53,452 nucleotides of DNA from Ettlia oleoabundans. Lineage: Eukaryota; Chlorophyta; Chlorophyceae; Chlamydomonadales. The notes beneath the pieces are model-generated. The model saw nothing but the letters and a program-made list of their open reading frames with translations, was not told where the DNA came from and searched no databases. Made by a program: the position numbers and the translations under genes. Positions 25,743 to 38,600 of the stretch are shown piece by piece. The stretch covers positions 1 to 53,452 of the forward strand of contig JAAMXP010001387.1 in assembly GCA_019693395.1 (NCBI GenBank), written 5' to 3'. How positions within the stretch are numbered: the first letter of the stretch is position 1; every line of letters begins with the position of its first letter.

Positions 25743-28700
25743 TTATTCCCTGCGGCCTCTCTTGCCGCCGTCACCGCCGCTGCCATCAGCACGCTGCCGT
25801 TTGTTCTTCACCACGATGCCGGCTGAGCGCAGGCGCTTGACGTGCTCCAGCTGCTTGCGCTTCCCAGCCGCCTTGCGCTGCTGCTTGCGTATCTTGCGCT
25901 TGGCGGCGGCTTCCGGATCAACAAGCGTCTGCAGAGCACGGCATGCCACAGCATGAATTGAGCTCGGCACAGCAGGGTTAAAAGCATGACCAAGCGGGGG
26001 CAGCGCAACAATACCAATGGGTGTGGTGTAATGAGCATCCATAGCACACTTCACACAACCAGCCACTGAAGCCGATTTGCCCACACAGCACCGCCTCGGC
26101 TCCTGCCCTGCCTCTTCCAGCCCAGCCACCCATTGCCCTCAGCCCAGACACCCAGGGGCCGGGTCACCTACCTGCATCGCCGCCTTGCGTTTGCGCTCGC
26201 CACGTTGGCGCCGCACTGCCTCCCGTGCCTGGTTGTAAGCTGCCAGCATGGCATCAGCCCCCACCAGTCCCCGCAGGTGGGAAAGAATCTCGTCAGCCAG
26301 GGTCGTCACCTCAGGGGGGTTGCCTGTGGCGCCTGCACAATGGGAACGCAGCCATAAATCAATCAAGGGTGCTCTAAGGAGGCGGACACATGTGGGCAGG
26401 TGCGAAAAATCCTCAACAGTCCCCAGTGCACCACCTCCTTCCTCAAAGAAGTGCAGCTGCCTGCTGCGCCACACCGACCCACCAGGCCAGTTGATAGAGC
26501 CTCCCCCCCTACCAGCCCCACCTGGCTCCGTGATGCGGTAGAGCGGCCTCATGAGCAGCGGCAGGTAGGGGCCCACTCGCTCCGCTCCCAACCGCGATGC
26601 CACCGCCGCTATGAAGCGTAGCGCCACACCTCGCTGCAGCTGCCGGGCGTAAGTCTTGTCATCCGCCAGCCGCACCATCCGCCGCACTAGACCCTGCAGA
26701 GTCAGGCTGCCCGCCGCTGTCTCCTCTGTTCCTGCAGCTTCCGCCGCCACTTCCTCCTCCTCTCCCTCGTCTTCATCCTCGCTGCTGCCCCCAGCTTGCG
26801 GCGGCTGCTGGCCAGTAAATTGATGACGTTCCTGCTCTTCCTCTTCCTCACCCTCACGCTCCTCTCCATTTCCTTCCTCGACCGACCCACTGCCGCTGTC
26901 CTCTTCCTCCTGGCCGCCCTTTTCTACTGCCGTGCCGTTGGCTGCAGTGGCCCCTCCCCCATCATCCGCTGCTGCTACTGCCGCCGCATCACCCCCAGCC
27001 TTTGGCGGCGCACCAGCCAGCCTGAGCGGTGGCGGCAGCCTGCCTGTTCCTGCATCGGCTTCGTACATTGGGATGCAGAGGAAGACCAGGCACTTCACTG
27101 CTTGCCCCGCCAGCGCCTCGTCAGCAGCCTCAGAGTCCAGCTGGCGGAAGAAAGAAAGTGCCAGCGTGCCTGCAGGATAAAGGCAGCGTATGCAAAGTTT
27201 TCAAATGGGTGTATGATGTGAAAAAACTACATTCAGGTCTGCCTGCCAGGCAATATTGCACCTGCACTCATGTTGGGACCTTTCACATGGACAGCTTAAT
27301 CCCTCCCACCATCAAAACCACCTCTCACCCATTCACCCACCTGCTGCACCGCTGCCGCTCGCCTCCAGCCAGGGTGCTCCCACCGCGGGCGCCGCAAGCC
27401 CCGCCCCAACCAGCCGCGCCGACGCCTTGCGCACCCACTGGTGGCGGTGCAGCAGCAGGCGCTGCGCACCGCCCCAGCAGCCCTGGGCGGCCGTGCCTGC
27501 GCCCCATCCCAGCTGGGCCGCCGCAGCCTCCAGCAGCTTTTGCAGCAACAACAGGCAGTAGTAAGCCTCTTGCCAGCCTTGTGTCGCCGTAAGCAGGTCC
27601 TCGTCCGCGCCGGGCGCTGCTGCCTCGGCCGCTGCCTCTGCTGCCTCTTCATCCATGCGAGCCCGTGACTCAAGAAGCTCGGCCAGCAGCGGCAGCAGGG
27701 CGGGCACGCGGCGGGCAAACCCGGAGCCCTCCACCTCGGCAAGGATGCTCAGTGCCTGCATTGCAGACAAGACCCAGCAGCGAGGTGTGAGATAGCAAGC
27801 ACTAACACACGAAAGATGGGTGGGCAGCTGCTGATAAGGTTCATGCCATGTCAAGCAGCTCGCACACGGCGCCATGAGGTGTACATGAGCATGAACACAA
27901 CACACCTGCGCCGCCGCTCGGTTGAGCCTGGCGTCGCCGCCTCCCAGCCACTTGGTGCAATACTGCGCGAGGCGGTCACGCTGTGGTGGCCCAGCACGCC
28001 GACACAGCAGGCCCAGCGTGGAGCCCACCATTGAGCGGCAGCGCGAGTCGGGGTCGTTGACCAGGCGGGCCACCAGCGGCAGGAAGACCTGCACTCACAA
28101 CAGCAGGTTGTGTGAATGTGTTGGGGATGGCGCGCCACCTTAGGGAGGTACTGGAAGGTGGGGCTGCTTTGCACAAGCTTGTCGGGATGTGTCTGCATGC
28201 ATGCATACATGGCATGGGACACACAGATCATAATTATAATAAAATATACGAAGCACTAGCAAAACTGGTTCTCACCATCTCTGCCCAGCGTGCCACCAGC
28301 GGCTCCGGGAACTTGGCCAGCACCACTGAGAGCATGTCGAGGGCAGCCTCCCGCCCGCTGGCGTGCTCGTAGGACAGGTTGGTGAGCAGGAACTGGAGGT
28401 GCTCCTGCAGCCGCTTCTCGCCTGCAAAAGGCAAAACGGGATAGTAGCACACGGGGTGGTGGCTGTGTGTTTTGGTGTTGGGTTGCGAGGGTAGGGGCAG
28501 GTGAGCGTGCCATGCGATGCGAACAGGACAGGCTGGTAGGCACAGGCGGGCAGTCTCTTTGACAGTTCATTTGGCTGGACCAGCCACCTCCAGCAAGGCA
28601 TGAACCCAGGGCTCGCGTCAGCATCGGTCCCTAGCGGGGTGGTTTTCACAACGTCTACAAGAGGCAGCAGACTAAACACGTGCTGCAGTGGGTAGTGCGG

Positions 28701-31700
28701 GCATCCGCCTCACCCAGCGGGTAGTCCAGCAGGAACTGAAGCAGCGCTGAGGAGCAGGCTGAGCGTACGGGGGCGCCCTGGCTCTGAACCATCAGCTCCT
28801 GTGGGCAGGAAGGAAGGAGAACAGGAGAAACGCACACACACAAGGTATGAAACCCATCACCTCGCACCGAAGAACCAGGCGGTGGTGGAGGATCAACCAA
28901 CACAAAAGCACACCACAGCAGGTGGCCCAGGCAGCGGAAGTTGCTGGTGGCACTGGCACGAGGGCAGCCATGTTGGGAAAGCTAGGCTGAACAGCACCAG
29001 GGAGAGTGCAATGCGTGCAGTTGGACCAGCACAGCAGCGTTGTTGGCCCATCCTGGCTGGGCATTGTACTTGCGCCTTTCTCTGTGACAAGGATGCTGCA
29101 TTCAGGCTGGTAAGTTCCGCCGCTGGGCATATAGTAGCAGCGTCTGTGCCCCGGTGCTTGCCTGCACTCGGTTCATGAGGTCGTACACCTCGGGCAGCAC
29201 CAGCTTGCGGCTCAGGATGGCCTGCAGATTGAGGGGAGGAGGAGCAAGTCACTCAGTTGATACCACCTCGGCTGGCTGGACATGAATGGTACATGCTGAG
29301 CAAGCTGGCTAAAAAGAATGGGTTTTGTAGAGGCAGCCAAACAGCCCACGCCTACCTTGAGCAGGTGGAAAGCGTTCTGCCTGCCGGCGCTTTCCTCCAG
29401 GTCAGCAAATGCCCATGTGAGCAGGAACTGCAGCTGGCCGGTGCTGGGCTGCCAGCGCTGGCACTGGCGCAGCATGCCGCCCAGCAGCTTGAAACAGTCC
29501 TGGGCTATTGGGTGGGAGGTGCGGGGGCAGCGCTTGAGCAGCTCCGTCACTGCCTTGCCCGCGTCTGCACAGGAGGGCAGGTGTGGAGGGAGGGGTTTGA
29601 AGAGGCACGCAAGCAGGGGCGTGCCAGTGCTTCGAGTGTTCCCTACCCCCACCCAATTGACCCACCAAACCACATGGAACTGCTCCCACACTGCTCACCG
29701 GCTGCCGTCTTCTGCAGCCCCGGCAGCTGGCTCTGCATGAGGAGGCTTAGGGCCTGAAGGGCAGAGGTGACGGAGGGCGCATGGCGGGAGCGCAGAGCGC
29801 GTACCAGCAGCGGCAGCAGCGGGTCCAACATCTCCTCTGAACAGGCGGAGGGGATGGAAGGGCAGCAAGGACGAAGTTACGGAAGGTTAGGATGTTGGTA
29901 CATTGATGCTCTGTGGGCCAAAGTTTATGTTTGTTTGTGGTCGGTTAAGGGCAAGCAGTGGCAGGTAGGTGAGGAGACACACCCGCGCCTGGGCCACGTG
30001 GGTTGATGATCCCCTTCCTCAGCGCCCCCTGCAGCAGCCCAAGCGCAAACTCGACCACGAGGTGCTGGTGCAGCGCCACTGAAGCAGTGCTGCCCTCATC
30101 ACCGCCGTCAACGTCGCCCCTGCCTGCACAGTGGGGCCAAACGGGGGCAAGGCAGGAAGTGGGAGAGGAATGAATGATCACAAAGAGCAGTACTGTTGTC
30201 AGTAGCAGCAGCGGAAGCGGAATTGGGGCTGAGACCGGCTAGTATGCAAGGGACGGATGATTGCTGACAGCAGTAGCGAGAGGGTTGATTGCAGCGGCAA
30301 CCGCACAACAGAGTGTGAGCACCAACACAGCTGCGTCCCTAAGGGATCCTGGCAGGCGGGAGGTTGTTGGAGGCGGGGCAGAGCCGCCCACCTGTGGCCA
30401 CTGCGGCACCGGCGGCTGCTCTGGCCTTATCCCGCGCCGCCTCCTCAGCTGCCAGCCCCGCTCCTGCTGTGGCGTAGAAGAACATGCAGATGTCGGCGGC
30501 AGTGGCTGCGGGGGGAGAAAGAAGAGTACAGGCTGGGTGAGGGGTGGGAGTAAGGGGCAGGAACAGCAAGCAACGAGCAAGGGCTGCAGGCCAGGAGAAG
30601 GGTCAGAGGAACAAGCAAATTATCGGCACCAGTAACCAATATGCAGGCGGAAAGGCCAAACACGGCGGACCAGCGCTGAGGATTGACCTGGTGGTACTGC
30701 GAGGGTTAGCACAACCATAGAGTAACGTGCATGAAAGCGGCATGTGGGATGAGGAGGCCAGTGGGCACCACCAGAGACATTTGAGTACCTGTTGGATTGG
30801 CCAGCACGCCACGGGTGGCATGCTGCAACAGTGTGGCCAGCTTGGTGCGGGTCTTGGGGTGGCTTGCCTCGCCCAATCGGCTCTGCGGCACGAACGGTGT
30901 AAAGTAGGTTTGGAAAGCGGAGGTAACTTGGGTTGGTTGGTCGCTTGACCAGTGGGGTGAGGCAAAGTTGGGATGGGGCGCAGCAACACGCTCCAGCTCA
31001 CAAACACGCACGCGGTGCTCAGCAGCCTAACGCATACACCGCCCGGCAAAATGTAAGAAGTGCTAATTGCCTGAACACTCATCAACTCCACACCCGAACA
31101 TCCACCCACCACCACCAGGCAGCCACCCACCTGCACCGTGATCAGCAGCTCGGTGCTCAGCAGCCTAACGCATACACCGCCCGGCATAATGTAAAAAGTG
31201 CTAATTGCCTGAACACTCATCAACTCCACACCCGAACATCCACCCACCACCACCAGGCAACCACCCACCTGCACCGTGGTCAGCAGCTCGGGAATGCGCT
31301 CCCCGAAGGTGATGATCCCCGCCAGCAGCTGGTACGTCTCGTACGCGCGGCAGCGCCTCGCCTCCTTGTAGGCCGCCGCAAACTCAGACGCCTCCTTGGC
31401 CTCAGCCACCTCGCCAAACAGGTCCGCCTGCGGCACAAAACATGGGGGGCGGAAGGGGGGGGGCGCGGGGCGCGGGCGGGCGTCGGGCGGTATCAAACCC
31501 ATGGAAGCAATAGTCACAGCTACTGTACGTGAGCTGCAAGGCCACTATAATGTTATCTAACAACCACTTCCCAGGTTGCTGCATGGTGCCCACGCATCTG
31601 TCCGTCAACCCGTGGTCCACCCAGTCACTGGGGCCTTCCGCGCTACCCACCTCCATGAGCGGCAGTAGCAGCAGCAGGCTGTCATCCAGGCAGCCGGGCT

Positions 31701-32621
31701 GCCCCACAGCCGCCACCGCCTCCACCACAGCGTGCACAGTGTACCCCAGCACGTGGGCAGTGAAGCCCTTGGGGGGGCAGGCTGCATCCAGCAAGGAGCA
31801 TGGGGTGAGCAAGGGGCAGGACCTTGGGCAGAGCAAGGGCAGGAGTTGAGTAGAGGTAGGGAGAAAGTGGGACAGTCTTCTCAGAGAGCAAGATATATCA
31901 GAGGCTGGGAGAGGTGAGAGGGGGGCATAGATAGGACAGGTCCAGGGCAGCATAAATAAACAAAACCAGTGCCGCCGTGCACCTGGTGCAATGCGTTAGA
32001 ATTGGCACTGGCACGATAAGGCCCCACAACTCATACGATCGCATCAAGCCAAACAAGCTGCCCTTATCCCATGCCCAGGCAGGCAGCAAAGCAGGCAGGC
32101 ACGATGCCACCGGCAGGTCACTCACCGGCCTGCAGCACCTCGCACACAAAGGGCAGGTAGTCAGCTCCCAGCTGGCGCACCATGGACACCAGCACGCTGC
32201 GAGCGTCGTCCCTGCATGACGTGACCACAGCATGGCAAAGCGCGAGGCATTGGCACGGGGGTCACAGCCACAGCAGCGCTTGGAAGCCATGGCACAGAAA
32301 GCTACTTCAACAAGCTAGCCCCAACACAGCTGATTGCGCTGGTACAGAAATGCAACACCTTAGAGCCTCTGCCAACTCTCTAAGGGTTCCAACATTAGCA
32401 ACAGCGTGCTATTGCTGTCTGCCAGCACACGGCGGAAGCCTCCCGCCATCCCCACCCCCACCCACCTGACTCCCTGCATGCGCGACCGCAGCAGGTTGGC
32501 CACTTTCTGTAGGGTGCGGGGCAGCTGGAAGCGCATGGCCGCAGCCGGCAGCAGCTTGAGCACCTTGACAACTGCAGAGCAAGGTCGTTGCCATGGGGGA
32601 CAGGTTAAAGGATGACTGATG

Positions 32622-32690
<69 letters not shown>

Positions 32691-35600
32691 CAGGTGAAAG
32701 AGCGGCACGAGGAGGTGTGTGGCCAGGTTTGCATCCGTGGCTGCCTGCTGGCCCTGCGTGCGGCGTTCTGGCCTTCAAACTCGAAAATTATGAGAGAGAA
32801 GGCCCAACCACAAGAATGGTAGCCAAGATAACTTGTGAGAAAAGTGTGATCACCTGCCAGAGCCACGGGTGCCCTCACGTTGTTCTTGTCCACCATGATG
32901 CGCTGCATCTCAGGCACTACACGCTTGGCCAGCATGCGGTACACCTCGCCAACTGGTGCCACATCAGCACCAGCCGCCGCATCTTCAGCCTCTGAAATCT
33001 CCATTCCCTCCTCTCCATCACCTTCAACAGCTTCCTCCTCCCCGTTGGCATCTGCCTCACCCTCTGCCTCCCCAGTCTGCTTTTCCTCCTGCTGCCCACC
33101 CGCTTCAGCTGCCACCTCTGTCTCTGTTGCTCCCTGCCCCCCCTTGCTTCCTGACCCTGCACCACCAGCTGTCACTCCTCGGCCATCCACTCCTGCCAAT
33201 GCTGATGTGGCACCAGCTGGTTTGCCATCTGCCAGCTCAGCACCCTCCAGGTCAGCGGGCAGCGGGAAGTGGAAGGCATCTATGATCACACACACGGATC
33301 GGATGACGGCCTTGGAGGCGTCATCATCTGCACCACAGCATCGGCATATGGATACCGCTGGATCAACACAGCTGGTCAGTCAAGCAGCACGGCTCGACAG
33401 CACGGCTCAACAGAGCAGGGGCAGGACGGCTGGTGAGGCTTGAGACAAGCTATGGAGGCTGCAGCAGGGGTGAAGCACAGGCTTTACGCCAACCAGGGAG
33501 CCAGAATGGCGCAATAAAGCTAACCCAAGTAGATACAGTATAAACAACAAAGGACGTAATTGAGACTATTGCTGGCAATGGCTACAAACAAAAACAAAGA
33601 ATGAGCAGCAGTAGCTGCACTCACCTGCGTGGCGCTTCATGAGCCGGAGGTGCTGGCCCAGCAGCTGCTGGTACTGCACCCACGGCAGTACCGCTGCCAC
33701 CGCACCCAGCGCCACAACTGCCGCATCAGTCACATTGGCGCCCCGGTCCTTGTCAGCCTGCTTCTGCTCGTGGGCTTGCCCGGCATCGCCGACGCTCTTG
33801 CCCTCAACTATCATCTGCAGCAGCATGGGCTGAACCACGCCCACAAGCGTGCCGACGCCCAGGGGGGATGCAGCCGCGGTGCCGGAGGCCAAGTCTCGGC
33901 GAAGCAGCCTGGCCAGCCTAGCCAGCGCCCTGCAGTAAGGCACCAACCATTGAGGCATCCATCAGTACGCGCTCTTATTATGGTGTTGCTTGTGGGCTGC
34001 CCAAACACTGGACGCCTGAAATCAAATCCGAAATAACCCTACAGCAAGCATTAACACAAAATGCGTGCAGAGCGAACGCAGCGCCAGGGGCCTGCTGTCA
34101 TTGGCGGCCCCTCGGCGCACCTGGCTCGACGGTGCAGCTGTATGTGCGCCACGTTTAGAAGAAAGTCAACCTCGGTATCCTTGTCTGCACAAGCGTTACA
34201 GGTGACAGAACAGACAACAACTTCAACAGTACATCCACCAGAGCGAACAGTATCACAAACAGGTAACAACAACAATTGCATTTGCACAATACAAATTCGT
34301 GTGCTTCCGTGCGATGCCCGCAGGGACATGAAGAGGCACCGGCATGGAATCATTTCTATCTTCCCAGTGCAAGCAGCACCACTGTGCAGCGCTCACCCGT
34401 CAGGACCAGCATCTCTTCGTAATGGGCCGGGAAGGCCAGCACCAGCTGCCGCAGCAGGGTCAGATGCTCCTGACGCACCGCCAAGCTGGGTGCGGGCAGC
34501 CCGCGCTTGAGCTGTGGGAACAGCACCCGCTGCACAGCTGAGAGGAGGCTGCCGCCCTCAGGCTGCACTGCCACCGCCGCTCCTCCAAAGCCTGCTCTTG
34601 CTCCTGCCTCTGCTCCTTGTTCTGCCGCTGCTCCTGCTGAGGCTGCTGTTGTTGGGGGTGTTGTATCCTTTACCGTGGCACCAGCCCCTTCAATGAAGCG
34701 CGAGAGGGCCTGGCTGGCGGCATGCCGACGCGCCAGGTCATCTGCAGATGCAGGTAGGCAGCAGCAAGTGCCCACTTGGTTACTGCTTCGCCTGCCCATT
34801 CTGCATAGCTTTGCCGCCACCTGCAACCAGTGCGGTGAGCAGCCACCCGCCCAATGACCATCCTCTCCTGGGATCACTCACCAGCGTTGCGCAGGTCGTG
34901 CAGGCAGTGGTGCAGCAGTGGCGCCGCCTGCCGCTGGCTCATCTGCTGCCAAGCTGGCGGGGTAAGGGCGGAGTAGGCAACCATGCGCCGGTCATAGTCC
35001 AGGTCGTCAACCTGCAAGGGGTGGGCGGGTGGGAGGCTGGGTGGGCATTGAAGCAGGGGTGCGCCTCTCCGGCATGTCGAGCCACACTGTATCACGAGTG
35101 GCAAGCTACAACAGCATGGTGCCCCAAACGTGGACACAACCCACAGCATGACAGGTCAGCGTGCATGCCAGTCTGTCATGTCAGTAGGTGATGAAGCATG
35201 TTGTGCAAGTGCAGGCCCGCTTGGCTCAAACCAAGCAAATGAGCACATGGAAGGGCGTTGTGGCGATACTAGATTACAAACATAGAAGTCCCAGGTTGAT
35301 TGCTTGAAACACGGCCCTATCCTCACCTCTGTGGCCGACATGGCATTCAGTTCTGTCAGCAGCCGCGCCGCCTCCGCCAGCTCCACCAACAGCCCGCCAA
35401 CTGCCGTGTAGGCGGCACACAGCGACTGCCTGCAGCCATGCGAGGGCACAAGAGTTACCAACAAAAAAGCTTAAGTGTGCCAATCAAGACGCACGCCTGT
35501 GAGCCACCAACCATGATAAGTTCGCCAGCAGATGTCAGGGAGGCATGGGCTGTAGCCTAGACAGTGCTTGCAAGTGTGTGTGCCCCGGCGCCTTGCCTGA

Positions 35601-38600
35601 TATCAGCACCAAAGAGCCCATGACACTCCAGCAGTTGCAGTTCACAAGAGATGGTCGCTGCCGGGCAGAGCAGAGTCATGGGAAGGCACCATTTGTGAGG
35701 TTGCAGCACACAGCGACGCACCTGCTCTCCCGCGTCTCCAGGCTGCCAGCCAGGGGCGGCAGCACCGCCGCCACCACCAGCAGCTGCTGCCGAGCGGCAG
35801 GACGGTGTTGTAGTTCGGCTGGCGGTAGGCGGGACCACAGCGCGGCCAGCACAGCCAGCGTGCGGGCCACCAGCTGCTCATCTCCCCTGCCCTGCCGCCG
35901 CCGCCCGCTTCCGCCCTCCCGCGGTTGCAGCAGGGGCAGAAGGGCGTCGGTCAACTGCTCAGCAGCTTCCCAGCTCGCTACCCGGCTGCCCACTAGCTCC
36001 AGGATGGCCAGAGCCCGGCTGGCGGTGGCGATGCGTGGTCCCGTTGGCTTGCCGCTCCCACCCTTGCCCATGGCGCCCCTGCGCCCTCCCAGCGCTCTGC
36101 CTCCCCCGGGGCCCTGCTGCCACACTGCAATAGCAATGGAAGTTGAGCAACAAGCACAGGAGGGGGGGCACTCAGCAAGATGGGCTACTTGGCAAGACAG
36201 TCCGGCAGCAGCAGCAGTAGCGGCAGCAGCTGAGCATGTTCCACCCAACCATGCATGCAACGGATGCACGGGGCAGGCACAGGAGCCCCTCTTCATCCTT
36301 CCAGATGACAAAAGAATCCAGCCACATAGATGCCACACGCATTGCCATGAGTATCCCACGCACCTGCCACTACTATGCTCTGCAGCCCCGCCAGCAGCGC
36401 CGCCATGTGCGGGCCCAGCACCTGCTGTGGTAGCGGATCCGGCAGGTCAAAGACACTTTCCAAGGCCCCCAGCATAGCCACACGCGACGGTTCCGAGCAG
36501 CGCGGAGCAGACAGCGCCCCTATGCAGCAGGCTAGCAGGCCGCTTCCCAGGCGCTGCTGCCCTGCCCAGGGCTCCTTGCAGGGGGTCACGTCTGCGGGAG
36601 TTGGCGGCGGAGCTTCTGCATGCTGCCTGGCTGTTGTGGAGGGGCCTCCTGGGATGGCACTGGAGCGGCCGTCAGCCAGCACTGGCACGAGCTGCTGTGA
36701 GGCAGCCAGGGCTGCAGCAAGCTCAATCAGTGGAGGAGCCTTGTCGGCCGCCGACTCCGCAGGCAGGCGGGGCAGCAGCGGCTGTGCAGCCGCCAGCAGG
36801 CGTGGCCAGAGGAAGGAAAAGTCGCAGCTGGTGGGGAAGCGCTCCAGCACCGCCGCCACCAGCCTCAGGCTGCGCCCACGGACCTCCTTGGCCCCCTCTG
36901 CCACATCAGCACCAGCCAGCTCAGACAAGTTGGCAGTGGCAGAAGCAGTAGCAGCGCCGCTGTCCAGGCCTGCTTGCTCTGCAACCTGAGTCAGCAGTGG
37001 CTGCAACCCGCCTTCCAGCAGGCACACAGCCAGAGCAAGCAGCTCTGGCAGGTACATCTGCACAACAAGAAATAAGCCGACAAGCAGTAGCGGGTCAGGT
37101 GGCATTACAAAATGGTGGGGTAAAGGCAGGCTGCATTGAGGCGATAACAGGTCGGTTCGTCGGAGCCAGGCGCCAGTGCTGCGGTTCTTACCCGCTGCTG
37201 TCAAACGTGCACTTGCATCATTGTCAGCCCCCGAAAACAACAGTCAAGAGCACAAACACACAGCACCTTGCAGTACTTCCACGCTTGCCTGCATGCGGTG
37301 GCCCAGGTGCTTGAGCAGGTCCTCCAGCGTGTTGAGGTAGCCAATGCGCCGACGCAGCGGCTCAGCATTCAGGGCAGCAGCGTCCAGGTGGCGCAGCCAC
37401 CACTCGCCAGGCTGGCGCCCCAGGCACCGCCCCCACCAAGGACCCTCGATCAGCCTGCAGGTGAAGCAGTGTAAAAGGTGTTCATCAATTGCAATGTGGA
37501 TGGAACCAAGGGGACACTCACGGTAGCGCACCTCACTTTGTGTGCGTCAGGATCATTCTCTGCCAAACACACATAGGTTCACTAGACTGTAGTCAGTCGC
37601 CGCACCTGTGTGCATCGGGGTCATCCTCCGAAACCAGTTGCCGCAGCAGCGCCTCTCCCTCCTCGCCCTGTGGTCGCACAAATGCGGCTGAGAGGGGCGC
37701 CAGGAAGAGCTCCAGCAGGGGGCGCAACTCCCCAGGCTCGGCCGCTGCCAGGAAGTTGAGGATGGCGGCTCGGGCGGAACCCGGGGCACCTGCAGTACCA
37801 GACAGTACCATGGCAATGTGGCAGTTTTTCGAATGCCAATAGCACCAGGGGAGCGCTCCTGCCTGCTACTGAGGCAGATATCCAAGGTTGATTCATGTGA
37901 TCTTGGTAAGGGTCAATGCGCATGCAAGTGCTGCCGCTCTTCATCCTCCTCTGCATGCTCGCAACCGCTACTGCTTCGGCACACAGAAGCACCGACAGAA
38001 AGTTGTTCTAGCATGCAAGAAAGGGCGGCGCTGGTCAGCCTGCGGAATTCTCACCCTTGCCACCCAGCCTGCCGCTGCGCTTGCGCATCTTTGAGAAGAG
38101 TAGGCGCACCAGCAACGGCACCACGCCCGCACGGTGCTCGGGCAGCAGCGCTGAACCGCCCTCGTCTTCACGCAGAGACGTAGCACTGCAGCCAGGTCCA
38201 TGCGTGTGTGTGTGTGAGTGGGTGGTGGTGGTGGTGGTGGAGGCGTGGTGAGGAGAAAAACAGGAATAGCTGACATCACAGCTGCCAGGGTCGCATAGGC
38301 GTACCGCCCCAGTAGGATGTGCTAATTTCTTTTCGTTTGTTTCCAACACATATTTATAGCATACACCCGAACTTCTGCAAGTGGCCCCATTCACGCACCT
38401 TGCCGCGAGAGGGAATGCAGTCAGCTCCTCCCTCAGGGTCTTGTTGTCGGCCAGGCGCAGCAAGCGGTCCAGGTAGGGCAGCAGGAACTTGAGCTTGAAC
38501 ACCTGGTCGTACAGTGGCCACAGGCAGTGCAGTGAGCACGGCAATAGTAACTAGCACCCCGGGTCGTAGAAAGGCAGGGCATCTCACGGTACCATCAACC

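Noticed and set aside
32619..32822. Open frame with Lys-Gln-Ala-Ser repeats
   Set aside because: It is the AAGC microsatellite inside a UTP20 intron.
35545..36477. A 310-codon plus-strand open frame
   Set aside because: It lies antisense to UTP20 exons that have helical, conserved sequence on the minus strand. High GC keeps the opposite frame open.
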